A DNA stretch of 64,000 nt from NCBI GenBank assembly GCA_029550525.1, contig JAKPHF010000050.1:1-64000 (forward strand), written 5' to 3'. This document shows positions 1-14,377 of this stretch, piece after piece. How positions within the stretch are numbered: the stretch's first letter is position 1; each line of letters begins with the position of its first letter. The notes under the pieces were generated by a model, which worked only from the letters and a program-made list of their open reading frames with translations, had not been told where the DNA came from and searched no databases. The stretch comes from Planctomycetota bacterium. Lineage in GTDB: Bacteria; Planctomycetota; Phycisphaerae; UBA1845; PWPN01. The position numbers and the translations under genes are program-made.

Positions 1-471
1 TTACCAGCGGTAGTGCGCGAAGGCGCGGTTGGACTCGGCCATCTTGTGGGTGTCCTCGCGACGCTTGACCGCGGCGCCGAGGCCGTTGGAGGCGTCGAGC
101 AGTTCGTTCATGAGGCGCTCGGTCATCGTCTTCTCGCGACGCTGGCGCGAGTAGCCCACGAGCCAGCGCAGCGCGAGGGTCGTCGAGCGGCCCGGCTTGA
201 CCTCGACCGGCACCTGGTAGGTGGCGCCACCGACGCGGCGGGACTTGACCTCGACGGCGGGCTTGATGTTGTCCAGGGCGCGCTTGAGGGTGACCACCGG
301 GTCGGTGCCCGTCTTGGCGCGGCAGCCTTCGAGGGCGCCGTAGACGATCGTCTCGGCGATGGACTTCTTGCCATCGAGGAGAATCTTGTTGACCAGCTGG
401 GTCACCAGGGGGCTGCCGTAGACCGGGTCGACGACGAGCGGACGCTTTGGCGCGGGACCTTTACGAGGCAT
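1..471 (-). CDS. rpsG: 30S ribosomal protein S7
   Basis: Primary 16S rRNA-binding protein that organises the head of the 30S subunit. The 156-residue product starts [10 protein letters not shown] and has the usual S7 length and the conserved basic segments ([25 protein letters not shown]). The start is fixed by the preceding gene: the rpsL stop and the rpsG ATG share one base (TAATG), so translation is probably coupled. The stop codon is the first three bases of the window, so the str operon may continue outside. A longer open frame exists upstream in the same frame, but it runs through rpsL and is not used. Confidence 0.98.
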   Translation of the reverse strand: MPRKGPAPKRPLVVDPVYGSPLVTQLVNKILLDGKKSIAETIVYGALEGCRAKTGTDPVVTLKRALDNIKPAVEVKSRRVGGATYQVPVEVKPGRSTTLALRWLVGYSRQRREKTMTERLMNELLDASNGLGAAVKRREDTHKMAESNRAFAHYRW

Positions 472-842
472 TACTTCACCTTCTTCGCGCCGTAGCGAGA
501 GCGAGCCTGCTTGCGGTTCTTGACGCCCTGGGTGTCCAGGGTGCCGCGGATGATCTTGTAGCGCACACCCGGCAGGTCCTTCACACGGCCACCACGCACG
601 AGCACGATCGAGTGCTCCTGCAGGTTGTGGTCGATCCCCGGAATGTACGCCGTGACCTCTTTGCCGTTGGTCAGACGAACACGGGTGATCTTCCGCAAGG
701 CCGAGTTCGGCTTCTTGGGCGTCTGGGTCCGCACGATCAGGCACACGCCGCGCTTCTGAGGCGAACCGGCCAAGTCGCGGACCTTGGATTTGGACTTCTG
801 CTGGACGCGACCGCGTCGCACAAGTTGGTTAATCGTAGGCAT
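471..842 (-). CDS. rpsL: 30S ribosomal protein S12
   Basis: Decoding-centre protein of the small subunit. It has 123 residues, the normal length, with the family segments [11 protein letters not shown] and [12 protein letters not shown]. Lysines at about 43-44 and 88, the positions where streptomycin-resistance changes usually fall, are the sensitive-type residues. It is the first gene of an rpsL-rpsG unit overlapping rpsG by one base. The 196 bp separating it from rpoC contain a candidate promoter and a hairpin, so it may be transcribed both from its own promoter and by read-through from rpoC. Confidence 0.98.
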   Translation of the reverse strand: MPTINQLVRRGRVQQKSKSKVRDLAGSPQKRGVCLIVRTQTPKKPNSALRKITRVRLTNGKEVTAYIPGIDHNLQEHSIVLVRGGRVKDLPGVRYKIIRGTLDTQGVKNRKQARSRYGAKKVK

Positions 843-904
843 TGGCTTCCTCTATCTCGGCCGAGCCGACTCCGGGCGCGGCTTGTGACGTTCGTAGCCT
901 GACC

Positions 905-933
905 AATATACCAAAGCGGCTTTGTCAATTAAA
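905..933 (-). promoter_or_regulatory. candidate rpsL promoter
   Basis: On the minus strand a TTTAAT hexamer and a TATATT hexamer are separated by 17 nt, about 60 nt before the rpsL start. The -35 match is poor, though an overlapping TTGACA lies nearby at non-optimal spacing. It sits in the only AT-rich patch between rpoC and rpsL. Confidence 0.4.
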
Positions 934-987
934 GGGCCGCCCTCCTTGCTCTGCTCGAGGACCGGGATCCCGGCCGCCCGAAGTGGA

Positions 988-1006
988 GGCGGGCCAGATG
1001 CCCGCC
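988..1006 (-). terminator. hairpin after rpoC
   Basis: A 7-bp perfect stem (GGCGGGC/GCCCGCC) with a 5-nt loop lies 33 bp past the rpoC stop. There is no T-run, so it may act as a weak or processed 3' end. Nearly the same 19-bp element occurs at 59540-59558. Confidence 0.4.
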
Positions 1007-1038
1007 CCCCTCTACGGCCGTCTATCCCGGCAGCCCCA

Positions 1039-4000
1039 TCAGGGCTGGGTCTGCTCGTCCTTGGGCGTCTCGACCGCCGGCAGCGTCGAACTCGGCGGGC
1101 TCGACAAGGCCACACCGCCGCCCAGACTGCCGGGCGTGGTCGCGGACAGGTCGGCGGCCGCCGAGACCGCCTGCTGCATCATCTCGTGAGCCTCGACCGG
1201 AGCGACCTCGCGCTCGGGCACCGGCTCGGCCAGATGACGCACCCGCAGGCCCAGGTAGGGCTTGAAGGCGGTACCGGCCGGGATGAGGTGGCCGAGGATC
1301 ACGTTCTCCTTGAGGCCGACGAGCGAATCCTGAGCGCCGCTGATGGCCGCCTCGGTGAGGACCTTGGTGGTCTCCTGGAAGCTGGCCGCGGAGATGAACG
1401 ACTCGCTCTGCAGCGAGGCCTTGGTGATGCCCAACAGCAGCGTGCGGCCCACTGCCGGACGCGGCTTGCGGTCCTTGGTCGGCGGAGTCCCGCCTTCTTC
1501 CTCGATCTTGGCGACCAGGGCATCGAACTCCGACCGCGGGATGATGTCGCCCACATTCAGGTTGCTGTCGCCCGGATCCTTGATCTTGACGCTCTGGGCC
1601 AGCCGCTCGTTCTCCTGGCGGAAGCGGAACTTGTCCACCACTTCGCTCGGCAGGAACGTGCTGTCGCCCGGGTTGTCGATCCGCACCTTGCGGAGCATCT
1701 GCCGCAGGATGATCTCCAGGTGCTTGTCGTTGATGGTCACGTTCTGGCTGCGGTAGACCGCCTGGATCTCGGCGAGCAGATACTGCTGGAGCGCCTCCTC
1801 GCCCTTGATCCGCAGAATGTCGTGCGGAACCAGCGGACCTTCGACGAGCGGATCGCCGGCTTCGACGTAGTCGCCGGCATGCACGAGCACCTGCTTGTCC
1901 TGCGGGACGTGGTGCTCTTTCTCCATGCCGCCTTCCGACGTCACGATGATGGTCATCTTGCCGCGGCGCTTATCGGCGCGGATCTCGACCTTGCCGGAGA
2001 TCTCGGCCATGACCGAGGGCTCCTTGGGCTTGCGGGCCTCGAAGATCTCGGTCACGCGAGGCAGACCACCGGTGATGTCCTGAGTTCCCGCCATGGCTCG
2101 CGGCTGACGAGCCAGCAGCACGCCCGGCACGATCTCGTCGCCCTCGGCGACCTCGATTCGGGCCTTGGCCGGCAGGTAGTGGTAATCGAGCACGTTGCCG
2201 TCCTTGTCCTCGATGACGATCTGCGGATGCTTCTCGCCCTTGTGCTCGATGACGATGTACTTGGCACCGGCCCGCTCCTGCTCGAGCCGCACGGTCTCGC
2301 CTTCCGCGATGTCGTGGAAGCGGACGAAACCGGCGACTTCGGCGAGCAGCGGCGTGAGGTGCGGATCCCAACTGGCCAGCCGCGTGCGGGCGGGAATCTC
2401 CTGGCCTTCCTGGACATGCACTTCGGCACCGTAGGGCACCTTGTACCGCTCGAGCTCGCGGCCCTTGGCGTCCAGAATGGCGATCTCGCCGTTCCGCTTG
2501 AGGGCCACCACGTGGGCGGGCTTGTCGCCCATCGCGGGCACCTGCACCGCATTGAGATCGAAGAACTTGACCCTACCCGCCTGGGCGTTGGTGATCTCGT
2601 TATCGACCACGGCACGGGTGGCCACACCACCGGTGTGGAACGTCCGCATGGTCAACTGCGTACCCGGCTCGCCGATGGACTGGGCGGCGATGATACCCAC
2701 GGCCAGGCCTTCCTCGACCAGTTCGCCGGTGGACAGGTCCATACCGTAGCACCGAGCGCACACGCCGCGCGGACTCTCGCAAGTCAACGGGCTGCGAACG
2801 CGGATGGTGTCCAGCCCCAGCTCCTCGATCTTGGCCGCGATGTCGTGGGTGATGACCTGGTTCTCAGCCACGATCAACTGGTCGGTGATCGGGTTACGGA
2901 TCGGGTCGCGGGCGCAACGGCCGACGATGCTATCCCGCAGAGGCACCGCGACTTCCTCGCCCTTGTAGATCGCGCCCTTGGTCACGCCGTTGATCGTCCC
3001 GCAATCGTGCTGGTTGATAATGACGTTCTGGGCCACGTCGGCCAGCTTGCGGGTCAGATAACCCGAGTCGGCCGTCTTCAGGGCGGTATCGGCCAGACCC
3101 TTGCGGGCGCCGTGCGTCGAGCTGAAGTACTCGAGCACGCTCAGGCCCTCACGGAAGTTGCTCTTGATAGGCGTCTCGATGATCTCGCCCGATGGCTTGG
3201 CCATCAGAGCCCGCATGCCCGCCAACTGGCGAATCTGGTCCACCGAACCACGCGCGCCCGAGTCGGTCATCAGGAAGATCGGGTTGAGATAGTAGGTACC
3301 CCGCTTCTCGCCGACCGGCACGTACTCGCCATTCTCATCGCGGCGGTCGTTCTTGAGCTCGCGCATCATCTCTTCGGTGACCTGCTCGCGAGCGTGGACC
3401 CACACGTCGATCAACTGGTTGTGACGCTCCATGGGCGTGATGGCGCCCTGGGCGTAGCCGCGCTCGATCTTGTCCACGACCTTCTGGGCGGCCTCGATGA
3501 TCCTGCGCTTGGCCGCCGGCACGCGCAGGTCGTGCAGACCGATGGACAGGCCGGCCAGCGTGCTGTGGCGGAAGCCCAGCTCCTTGATGCTGTCCAGCAG
3601 ATCGATGGTCGCCGCACGACCGAGCAGACGGTGGCAATCCGCGATGACGCGACCCGCGCCCTTCTGGCTCAACGGGTAGTTGTACAGCGGCATCTCGGGG
3701 GGCAGGATGTCGTTGAAGATCAGCCGCCCCACGGTGGTGGTCACCACGCGGTTCTGCGGCACCGGCTCGGGCCCTGTCTTCTGCGAGGTGATGACCCGGT
3801 CCCGCCGAATGCGGCAGCGAATCTTCTGGTGAATGGTAATCTTGCCCTGGGCGTAGGCCAGCATGGCCTCGTGCTCGTCGGCGAACGCAGGCAGTTTCGC
3901 GTTGGGGTCCGGATCCTTCGGGTTGTACTCGCAGGTCAGATAGAAGATCCCCAGCACGATATCCTGCGACGGCGACATGATCGGGCTGCCGTTGGCCGGG

Positions 4001-5463
4001 CTGAAGATGTTATTGGTGGACATCATCAGCACGTGAGCCTCGGTCTGGGCCTCGATGGACAACGGCAGGTGGACAGCCATCTGGTCGCCGTCGAAGTCCG
4101 CGTTGAACCCGCGGCAGACCAGCGGGTGAATGCGGATCGCGTTACCTTCCACGAGCACCGGCTCGAACGCCTGGATACCCATACGGTGCAGCGTCGGAGC
4201 ACGGTTGAGCAGGACCGGGTGATTGACGATCACCTCTTCGAGAATGTCCCAGATCTCCTGGTCGCGCCGCTCGAGCATCTTCTTGGCGCTCTTGATGGTG
4301 TCGGCCAGACCGCGCTCCTTGAGCTTGCGGATGATGAACGGCTGATAGAGCTCCAGGGCGATCTTCTTGGGCAGACCGCACTGGTGCAGCTTGAGTTCGG
4401 GACCGACCACGATGACCGAACGGGCTGAGTAGTCGACGCGCTTGCCGAGCAGATTCTCGCGGAAGCGGCCCTGCTTGCCCTTGATCATGTCGGTCAGCGA
4501 CTTGAGCGGGCGGTTGCTGCTGCCCAGCACGGGCCGGCGGCACCGGCCGTTGTCGAACAGGGCGTCCACCGCCTGCTGAAGCATCCGCTTCTCGTTGCGG
4601 ATGATGACCTCAGGGGCGTTCAGATCCACCAGCTTCTTGAGGCGGTTGTTACGGTTGATGATGCGGCGGTACAGATCGTTCAGGTCGCTGGTCGCGAAGT
4701 TGCCGCTTTCCAGCAGTACCAGCGGGCGCAGATCGGGCGGGATGACGGGAATGACTTCCATCACCATCCACTCCGGCGCGTTGCCGCTCTTGCGCAGGCT
4801 CTCGACAATCTTGAGCCGCTTGCTCAGATCCTTGATGCGCTGCTTGCTGTTGGTCCGGCTGAGCTCGTCGCGGATCTCCTGGCCCAGCGCGACCAGGTCG
4901 AGCTTCTGCAGGAGCGTGCGGACCGCTTCGGCGCCGGTCTGCGCCTCGAAACCACCCTCTCCATACTTCTCGCGGGCCGCCCGATACTCTTCCTCATTGA
5001 GCAACTGCTTGAACTTCAGCGGCGAGCCCAGGGGATCGACCACCACGTAATCCTGGAAGTAGATGATCTTTTCCAGGTCGCTGGTCTTCATGTCCAGCAG
5101 GGCGCCCAGACGGCTGGGCATGGCCTTGAAGAACCAAATGTGCACGACCGGCGCGGCCAGGTTGATGTGGCCCATGCGCTTGCGGCGAACCCGCGAGTGC
5201 GTGACCTTCACGCCGCAACGATCGCAGATAATGCCCTTATGTTTGGTGCCCTTGTACTTGCCGCACGCGCACTCCCAGTCACGCTCCGGCCCGAAAATGC
5301 GCTCGCAGAACAGGCCGTCCTTCTCCGGGCGGTACGTGCGGTAGTTGATCGTCTCCGGCTTCTTGACCTCACCGAAGGACCAGCTCCGAATGTCGTTCGG
5401 GCTGGCCAGCGAGATTTTGACGCTGCCGTAATCGTTGATACGATCGTAAATGTTCTCGGCCAT
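1039..5463 (-). CDS. rpoC: DNA-directed RNA polymerase subunit beta'
   Basis: Largest catalytic subunit of RNA polymerase, 1474 residues. The N-terminal zinc site is C65, C67, C80 and C83. The catalytic Mg motif NADFDGDQM lies near residue 465, and the second zinc-binding region includes [13 protein letters not shown]. Toward the C-terminus come the usual jaw and lineage-specific segments and a low-complexity Pro/Ala/Ser tail of about 60 residues. The start was placed at MAENIYDR because AGAAGGGA lies 11 nt upstream; an ATG 14 codons earlier has less support. It follows a GNAT gene rather than directly following rpoB, which is unusual. Confidence 0.98.
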   Translation of the reverse strand: MAENIYDRINDYGSVKISLASPNDIRSWSFGEVKKPETINYRTYRPEKDGLFCERIFGPERDWECACGKYKGTKHKGIICDRCGVKVTHSRVRRKRMGHINLAAPVVHIWFFKAMPSRLGALLDMKTSDLEKIIYFQDYVVVDPLGSPLKFKQLLNEEEYRAAREKYGEGGFEAQTGAEAVRTLLQKLDLVALGQEIRDELSRTNSKQRIKDLSKRLKIVESLRKSGNAPEWMVMEVIPVIPPDLRPLVLLESGNFATSDLNDLYRRIINRNNRLKKLVDLNAPEVIIRNEKRMLQQAVDALFDNGRCRRPVLGSSNRPLKSLTDMIKGKQGRFRENLLGKRVDYSARSVIVVGPELKLHQCGLPKKIALELYQPFIIRKLKERGLADTIKSAKKMLERRDQEIWDILEEVIVNHPVLLNRAPTLHRMGIQAFEPVLVEGNAIRIHPLVCRGFNADFDGDQMAVHLPLSIEAQTEAHVLMMSTNNIFSPANGSPIMSPSQDIVLGIFYLTCEYNPKDPDPNAKLPAFADEHEAMLAYAQGKITIHQKIRCRIRRDRVITSQKTGPEPVPQNRVVTTTVGRLIFNDILPPEMPLYNYPLSQKGAGRVIADCHRLLGRAATIDLLDSIKELGFRHSTLAGLSIGLHDLRVPAAKRRIIEAAQKVVDKIERGYAQGAITPMERHNQLIDVWVHAREQVTEEMMRELKNDRRDENGEYVPVGEKRGTYYLNPIFLMTDSGARGSVDQIRQLAGMRALMAKPSGEIIETPIKSNFREGLSVLEYFSSTHGARKGLADTALKTADSGYLTRKLADVAQNVIINQHDCGTINGVTKGAIYKGEEVAVPLRDSIVGRCARDPIRNPITDQLIVAENQVITHDIAAKIEELGLDTIRVRSPLTCESPRGVCARCYGMDLSTGELVEEGLAVGIIAAQSIGEPGTQLTMRTFHTGGVATRAVVDNEITNAQAGRVKFFDLNAVQVPAMGDKPAHVVALKRNGEIAILDAKGRELERYKVPYGAEVHVQEGQEIPARTRLASWDPHLTPLLAEVAGFVRFHDIAEGETVRLEQERAGAKYIVIEHKGEKHPQIVIEDKDGNVLDYHYLPAKARIEVAEGDEIVPGVLLARQPRAMAGTQDITGGLPRVTEIFEARKPKEPSVMAEISGKVEIRADKRRGKMTIIVTSEGGMEKEHHVPQDKQVLVHAGDYVEAGDPLVEGPLVPHDILRIKGEEALQQYLLAEIQAVYRSQNVTINDKHLEIILRQMLRKVRIDNPGDSTFLPSEVVDKFRFRQENERLAQSVKIKDPGDSNLNVGDIIPRSEFDALVAKIEEEGGTPPTKDRKPRPAVGRTLLLGITKASLQSESFISAASFQETTKVLTEAAISGAQDSLVGLKENVILGHLIPAGTAFKPYLGLRVRHLAEPVPEREVAPVEAHEMMQQAVSAAADLSATTPGSLGGGVALSSPPSSTLPAVETPKDEQTQP

Positions 5464-5556
5464 TGGTTTGGGCGTCCCTTCTATCTCGAGCACGATCACG
5501 ACCAACTCGTGATCGGCAGTCTTTCCTGTGAATTCCGTCCGTTCTCCCGTTCGCCG

Positions 5557-6054
5557 CTACCGAACCGCGTGGGCGGGCACCGGCTCGGCCAGGCTCGCCA
5601 TCCGGGGATCCATCCGCATGGCCACCGCCCCGCGAACGGGTCGGAAGCCCAGGTCCCGGCAGAAATCCTCTTCGGTCCCGTGGGCGGTCACGTCAATTCG
5701 CTCGGCCCCGGCTTCCCGCAGGCAGGCGAGCACGCGGGTCGCCAGCTCGCGGGCGATGCCGTACTCGTCATGCTCGATGCGACCCTCGGTCCGGGTCACC
5801 GCGCCCGGCCCCTGACAGGCCGGGTCGAGCTTGCACTCGGTTAGGTAGCCTCGCAAACCGTCAGTCAGGCCGCGAGCAATCCCGACCAGCCGACCGTCCT
5901 GTCGAGCCACCACCACGCAGTGCGAACGTTCCAGCATGCTCCGCAGCTTCTCGGGCGACGTGTTCAGGCAGTGTTGCTGTCGATGATAGAACTCCAGCAA
6001 CTCGTGCACGTCCACGTCCGCCGCATCCACCAGCTCGTATTCGACTTGCCCCAT
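5557..6054 (-). CDS. GNAT-family N-acetyltransferase
   Basis: Predicted acetyl-CoA-dependent N-acetyltransferase of 165 residues; substrate unknown. The pattern is that of a short GNAT fold: a helix-rich start, the strand pair [23 protein letters not shown], the acetyl-CoA-loop region [24 protein letters not shown], and a final strand [12 protein letters not shown] with the typical late GF. An AGGAGG lies 9 nt before the ATG. It sits between rpoB (114 bp upstream) and rpoC (93 bp downstream), all on one strand, so it is probably co-transcribed with RNA polymerase. Whether it acts on polymerase, ribosomal proteins or a small molecule cannot be told from sequence. Confidence 0.85.
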   Translation of the reverse strand: MGQVEYELVDAADVDVHELLEFYHRQQHCLNTSPEKLRSMLERSHCVVVARQDGRLVGIARGLTDGLRGYLTECKLDPACQGPGAVTRTEGRIEHDEYGIARELATRVLACLREAGAERIDVTAHGTEEDFCRDLGFRPVRGAVAMRMDPRMASLAEPVPAHAVR

Positions 6055-6123
6055 GTGGATGATCCTCCTGTCAGGGCCAAACGAATCATCCGGTCCGCTG
6101 CCGGTTAAACCCGATGCGGCCTC

Positions 6124-6150
6124 GGCGGCGGCGTGCGTGCGGCCGCCGCC
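6124..6150 (-). other. GC-rich hairpin between rpoB and the GNAT gene
   Basis: A perfect 9-bp inverted repeat (GGCGGCGGC/GCCGCCGCC) with a 9-nt loop begins about 20 bp after the rpoB stop. No T-run follows. It could attenuate or process the message before the inserted acetyltransferase gene. Confidence 0.35.
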
Positions 6151-6168
6151 GGGCCGGCGGTATGCCGC

Positions 6169-9945
<3,777 letters not shown>

Positions 9946-10494
9946 GGACGTTTTCCTTTCCAAGTCCGTTCCAATGGGCCACCACTCGCCTGACGGATGA
10001 GTCCGCGCCGTTCCGGTGGGGACCGCTGAGGGTCCTCGGGCGGATCGGGCGACGACTCAGCCGTTCGCGAGCCATATGCACGCCGAGCCTCCGAAGCAGA
10101 ATCGCTTCGAAGAGTACAAAAACCGGTAATACAATCAGGGACGGAACCCGCCGCGAAACCCTCTGTTTGGCTGACGGCCCTGTGGCCGATGATTCGGCCC
10201 GCCAGCCGATCCCGGTTCGCGTAGGAGGGAAAACTATTTCCGCCCGGCGGCCGATCGCTCCTGGCCACCGCGGCGAACGCTGCTCAAACCTGGTTCAATT
10301 CGACAGACGACTCTCAAAGAACCAGCCGAACGCCTGCGACCATGCTTACGCCGGACGCTCGTACGGACGCATCCAAGCACGGTCGCAGGAGTTCGGCACA
10401 CCTGCGGACGGTCCGGAGACCGTCGAATAGTATAGTCCTGGCGTTCGGCCCACCGCCACGCCAAGGGGGGGCTAAATTTCCGCCAGGCAGAAAC
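9946..10494 (-). other. rplL-rpoB intergenic region with candidate attenuator
   Basis: 549 bp without a credible gene. Read on the minus strand it contains a TATACT box near 10427-10433 and then a perfect 7-bp hairpin with a 4-nt loop at 10407-10424. In other bacteria the rplL-rpoB gap holds an attenuator and processing sites that set ribosomal protein to polymerase ratios; that role is inferred here from position only. Confidence 0.35.
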
Positions 10495-10911
10495 TTACTT
10501 GATCTTGACCGTGGCGCCGGCCTCTTCCAGCTCCTTCTTGAGCTTCTCGGCCTCTTCCTTGGGCAGACCTTCCTTGACGGGCTTGGGAGCGCCGTCCACC
10601 AGATCCTTGGCTTCCTTGAGGCCCAGGCCGGTGGCCGCCCGCACGACCTTGATGACGGCGATCTTGTTCCCGCCGGCGCCCTCGAGGATGACGTCGAACG
10701 AGGTCTTCTCTTCGGCCGCCGCCGCTTCGCCACCGCCAGCGCCCGCACCCGGAGCCGCCATCACCACCGCGCCGCCGCCGGCCGGCTCGATCCCGTACTC
10801 TTCCTTGAGGCAGTCCACGAGTTCCTGGGCCTGCTTGAGGGTCAGGCTCACGATCTTGGCCGCCAGTTCCTTGGTCTCGGCGCTGAATTCCTTCGCCGGT
10901 GCATCTGCCAT
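10495..10911 (-). CDS. rplL: 50S ribosomal protein L7/L12
   Basis: Stalk protein of the large subunit that recruits translation GTPases. It has 138 residues, slightly longer than the usual 120-130. The N-terminal dimerisation helices are at 1-45, then an Ala/Gly-rich hinge (about 46-68), then the C-terminal domain [20 protein letters not shown] with [21 protein letters not shown]. The start MADAPAKEF was chosen because it matches the family N-terminus; upstream codons in frame are not conserved-looking. It follows rplJ by 192 bp on the same strand. Confidence 0.97.
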   Translation of the reverse strand: MADAPAKEFSAETKELAAKIVSLTLKQAQELVDCLKEEYGIEPAGGGAVVMAAPGAGAGGGEAAAAEEKTSFDVILEGAGGNKIAVIKVVRAATGLGLKEAKDLVDGAPKPVKEGLPKEEAEKLKKELEEAGATVKIK

Positions 10912-11103
10912 GACAATCACTCCCGAATCTGCAAAGCAACCTCCGGACTGCCGGATAGGTGGCATCCCGAGATGCCATTTACCCCACGTGGAAGCGGGCC
11001 TGTCGAGGCCAGCCATTGGCTGCGAGTTAAACTTCGAACAAGTACAAATATCCGGCGAGAGACGGTCTCAGGCTCCGCCGCTCTCGCGGGTCTGGGTTTG
11101 GAT

Positions 11104-11652
11104 TCAAGCGGCCGCCGGCGCTTCCGCCCCTTCGGCGGGCTTGTCGGCCTTGTCCACCATCGCCTTGAGGCAGCCGGCGATCTTGCCGCCGGGGCTCGCC
11201 AGGCAACCGGCCAGACGCCGACCCGGGCTGGCGATCATCATCGCCACCTCGCCCAACATCTCGGTCCGGCTCTTCATCTTGGACATCTGTTCGACGTCGA
11301 AGACTTCCGGCTCGCCTTCGAGGATGCCCACCTTCAGCTCGAGCTTGGGGTAGCTCTTCTTCAGAGCCACGAGCGTCTTGGCGACGTCGATAATCGACTC
11401 ACCGCCGGTGACGAGGGCACAGGGCCCTTCCATGGCTGAGGTCAGCGGGGCCAGCGGATGGTTGGCCAGGGCCCGGCGGACCAGGCTGTTGCGCACCACC
11501 TGCAGGCGGATGTTCTTGGCCCGCAGCTCGTTGCGCAGACGGTTGGTCGAGATCGCATCCAACCCGATGACGTTGACCACGCACGCGCTGTTCAACCCGG
11601 CGTAGCGGTTTTCGTACTCGCGGCTGATGATGTCTTTGACTGGCTTGCTCAT
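11104..11652 (-). CDS. rplJ: 50S ribosomal protein L10
   Basis: Base of the L7/L12 stalk, 182 residues. An N-terminal rRNA-binding domain (LRNELRAKNIRLQVVRNSL) is followed by the C-terminal helix region that docks L7/L12 dimers, ending in an Ala/Pro/Glu-rich tail. In many bacteria the L10-L12 complex represses its own leader; here a 109-bp leader separates it from rplA, but I did not identify a specific binding structure. The ribosome site is weak (AAGG about 7 nt before ATG). Confidence 0.96.
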   Translation of the reverse strand: MSKPVKDIISREYENRYAGLNSACVVNVIGLDAISTNRLRNELRAKNIRLQVVRNSLVRRALANHPLAPLTSAMEGPCALVTGGESIIDVAKTLVALKKSYPKLELKVGILEGEPEVFDVEQMSKMKSRTEMLGEVAMMIASPGRRLAGCLASPGGKIAGCLKAMVDKADKPAEGAEAPAAA

Positions 11653-11761
11653 GTTCGTGCCTTGTATTTTTGGATCGGGCGGGCTTGTCAGCCGCCGACC
11701 GGATCATCGATTGTCCCCGTGGTCCGGGTGCCCGGACCACCCCTTGGTCTTGCCTCCGCGA

Positions 11762-12487
11762 TCAGCCCAGATCGATCAGGACCGACGGTGTCATGGTCGC
11801 CGAGATGGCGACTTTCCTGATGTACTGGCCCTTGGCCGCGGTGGGCTTGACCTTTCGGATGTGGTCGATGAACGCTTCGATGTTGGTCTTGAGATCCTCA
11901 GCCGCAAAGCTCAGCTTGCCCACGACGGCGTGGATGTTTCCACCGGCGTCGTTGCGATACTCGAGCTTGCCCGCGGCGTACTCGCGGACGGCAGTCGCGA
12001 TGTCCGGCGTGACGGTGCCCGACTTGGGCGAAGGCATCTTGCCCTGCGGACCGAGCACACGGCCGAGCTTGCCGACCTTCCCCATGACCTGCGGATGGGC
12101 GACGGCCACATCGAAGTCCAGCCAGCCATCGCTCACCTTCTTGATCAGATCGTCCCCGCCGGCTTCGACGGCACCGGCCGCCTTGGCCTCCTCCGCCATC
12201 TCGTCCGGACAGAACGCGATGACCCGCTTGCTGGCGCCGATGCCCTTCGGGAGCGACACCGAACCACGGATCATCTGGTCGGCCTGCTTGGGGTCTATGC
12301 CCAGATGCATCACCAGCTCGACGGTCTGGTCGAAGCCCTTGCGCTTGCGGGCTCCCTTGTAGCTCTTGGCGGGCTTGACCTCGGCCATGGTCTTGAGCAG
12401 ATTGACGGCCTCGGCCACCGGGTACTTCTTGTTTCGCTCGCCGGCCTTCTCGGCGCGAGCCCGGTATGTGGCACTGCGTAACGGCAT
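11762..12487 (-). CDS. rplA: 50S ribosomal protein L1
   Basis: Forms the L1 stalk near the E site and is a translational autoregulator in many bacteria. At 241 residues it is of normal length, with family segments SYKGARKRKGFDQTVEL, the signature MGKVGKLGRVLGPQGKMPSPKSGTV, and the late KTNIEAFIDHIRKVKP. The ATG has GGGAGG 5 nt upstream. It lies 99 bp after rplK in the conserved rplK-rplA order. Confidence 0.97.
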   Translation of the reverse strand: MPLRSATYRARAEKAGERNKKYPVAEAVNLLKTMAEVKPAKSYKGARKRKGFDQTVELVMHLGIDPKQADQMIRGSVSLPKGIGASKRVIAFCPDEMAEEAKAAGAVEAGGDDLIKKVSDGWLDFDVAVAHPQVMGKVGKLGRVLGPQGKMPSPKSGTVTPDIATAVREYAAGKLEYRNDAGGNIHAVVGKLSFAAEDLKTNIEAFIDHIRKVKPTAAKGQYIRKVAISATMTPSVLIDLG

Positions 12488-12586
12488 ATCAGCCTCCCAC
12501 TGTAGTGATAAAAGCGGGCCCGTGGTCAGGCCCGTGAAAACGCTCGCGGTGAGGATGTTCCGGGCGGGTACGCCCGGCCCCCCGGA

Positions 12587-13015
12587 TTATCCGTCGACGA
12601 TTTCGATGCCCATGGAGCGGGCGGTGCCGGCCACAATGCGGTCGGCATGCTCCAGGTCGAAAGCGTTGAGGTCCGCCTTCTTTCGCTCGCTGATGGCCCG
12701 GATCTGGGACCAAGTCACCTTGCCGACCTTTTCCTTGTTGGGCACGCCGCTGCCCTTGGCCACGCCGGCCGCCTCCTTGAGCAGCACGGCCGCCGGAGGG
12801 CTCTTGACGATGAAGGTGAAGCTCTTGTCCTTGTAGACCGTGATCTCCACCGGCACGGTCATGCCGTTGAGTTCCCGGGTCTGGGCGTTGAACTGCTGGA
12901 CGAACTGCCCGATGTTCACGCCGTGCTGGCCGAGGGCCGGACCGATCGGCGGAGCCGGAGTGGCCGAACCGCCGGGTGCCTGCAGCTTGATCTTGACAAG
13001 AACTTCCTTCGCCAC
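12587..13015 (-). CDS. rplK: 50S ribosomal protein L11
   Basis: GTPase-centre protein, 142 residues. The N-terminal [19 protein letters not shown] loop and the C-terminal rRNA-binding domain ([20 protein letters not shown] and [11 protein letters not shown]) are intact. Initiation is at GTG, supported by AGAGG 6 nt upstream. It follows nusG by 101 bp. Confidence 0.97.
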   Translation of the reverse strand: MAKEVLVKIKLQAPGGSATPAPPIGPALGQHGVNIGQFVQQFNAQTRELNGMTVPVEITVYKDKSFTFIVKSPPAAVLLKEAAGVAKGSGVPNKEKVGKVTWSQIRAISERKKADLNAFDLEHADRIVAGTARSMGIEIVDG

Positions 13016-13116
13016 GGTAAACCTCTTTTGTCAGCTATCGGTGTCGGCGGTCAGCAGCCAATCTCCGTCGGCCTGAAGGCCTGGGCATCACCCCGGACCA
13101 CTGCCCGCTAGACCGT

Positions 13117-13776
13117 TCACAGTTTTTCCAACTGCCAGTATTCGACGTCCACCGGCGTTGCCCGGCCGAAAATAGTGAGCAACACGGTGACCACGCCCTT
13201 TTGCTCGTCGATGGAATCGACGTTGCCCTCGAAGTTCTGGAACGAGCCTTCCTTGATCTTGACCCGGTCGCCGCGATGGAACTCCAACCCCTGCAGGGCG
13301 GCTTCCTCGTCTTCCTTGGTGGCGGCCAGGAGCATCATTTCCACGTCGTGATCCTTCATGCTCGTGGGCTTGCCGTCCGAGCCGATAAAATCGCCGACGC
13401 CCATGGTCTCCTTGACCATGAACCAGACGTTTTCCGGGATAGAGCCGTCAGGCTCGGTGGCCATCTCCACGAACACGTAGCCCGGGTAGAGCTTCTTCTC
13501 GATGATCTTGACCTGGCCGGCCTTCATCCGCTTTTCCTTGGCGGTGGGGACCAGAACCCGGCCGACCCGATGCTCCAGATTTTCGATGCGAACCTTGCGC
13601 TCGAGGGCTTCGCGGACCTGCTCCTCCTTGTTGCTGGCCACCCGCAGGACGTACCACTTCATGCCGGGCCGAGTGGGTTCCTGCGCGCCGGACTTGGGAG
13701 CAGGCGCGGTCGTCGCCGTGGCGGCCGGGGCATCGTTGCCCGCGATCTGTTCTGTCGGTTTTTCTTCGGCGCTCAC
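13117..13776 (-). CDS. nusG: transcription termination/antitermination protein NusG
   Basis: Elongation factor that binds the beta' clamp helices and links polymerase to Rho or the ribosome. The 219 residues comprise an acidic Ala/Pro-rich extension of about 36 residues, the NGN domain beginning KWYVLRVASNKEEQV, and a C-terminal KOW domain (FHRGDRVKIKEGSFQNFEG). The GTG start at 13776 was preferred because GAGGGT lies about 6 nt upstream and it clears the secE stop. A GTG nine codons earlier would overlap secE. The N-terminal extension is not present in the E. coli protein. Confidence 0.95.
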   Translation of the reverse strand: MSAEEKPTEQIAGNDAPAATATTAPAPKSGAQEPTRPGMKWYVLRVASNKEEQVREALERKVRIENLEHRVGRVLVPTAKEKRMKAGQVKIIEKKLYPGYVFVEMATEPDGSIPENVWFMVKETMGVGDFIGSDGKPTSMKDHDVEMMLLAATKEDEEAALQGLEFHRGDRVKIKEGSFQNFEGNVDSIDEQKGVVTVLLTIFGRATPVDVEYWQLEKL

Positions 13777-13795
13777 GGTTACACCCTCATCGCGA

Positions 13796-14377
13796 TCATG
13801 CACCCGATCCGAAGAGCCGCTGGAGCAGCGATGGCGTCTTCAGAACGCGGAGCAGACTGAAGAACTCCATAAACAGCACGTCGGCCAGGAACAGGAACGC
13901 GGCCATCAGCACGACCGTGACGATGACCACCTTGGTCGAACGAACGACCTCCTGCCGGCTGGACCAACTGACCTTCTTCATCTCGCCCTCGGTGGCGATG
14001 AAGAAATCGTTGGTCCGGCGATTCAGGCCCACGATCCAGTAGAGCAGCACGCCCATGGCCAGGATGAAGCCGACGGCCACGCCGTACTGCACGGGCAGGT
14101 AGTAGGCCGCATTCTGGTCCATGGCGGCCCCGAGCTCATCCAGGAGGAAGAACGCTCCCCACACGGCCAGCACGCCGCCTCCGATCGCCGTACCCAAACG
14201 GGTGTAATAACCCTGCCCGGGCTTGTAAATGCGAAGCCCGCTCCCGGATGGTCGCGGAGCCGGGGCCCGCGGGGGGCTCGGCCGAACCGGACGATCCTGA
14301 CGCTCCTCGCCGCCGTTGGCTGCACTGGCCAATTCGCCCACGGATGATCCCTTCACTTGCTGCCTCTCATCTGCCAT
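13796..14377 (-). CDS. secE: preprotein translocase subunit SecE
   Basis: Essential clamp subunit of the SecYEG channel. It has 193 residues with three predicted membrane spans at about 62-80, 93-116 and 150-172. The SecE signature EGEMKKVSWSSRQEVVRST lies just before the last span. A disordered Pro/Arg-rich N-terminus of about 50 residues precedes the first span. The secE-nusG pairing and the neighbouring tRNA-Trp are the conserved bacterial arrangement. Confidence 0.93.
   Translation of the reverse strand: MADERQQVKGSSVGELASAANGGEERQDRPVRPSPPRAPAPRPSGSGLRIYKPGQGYYTRLGTAIGGGVLAVWGAFFLLDELGAAMDQNAAYYLPVQYGVAVGFILAMGVLLYWIVGLNRRTNDFFIATEGEMKKVSWSSRQEVVRSTKVVIVTVVLMAAFLFLADVLFMEFFSLLRVLKTPSLLQRLFGSGA

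Noticed and set aside
922-4428. A 1168-codon plus-strand open frame across rpoC
   Set aside because: Antisense to an unmistakable rpoC, same composition artefact, no ribosome site.
13777-13803. Longer NusG starting at GTG 13803
   Set aside because: It would overlap secE by 8 nt with no ribosome site, whereas GTG 13776 has GAGGGT at proper distance.
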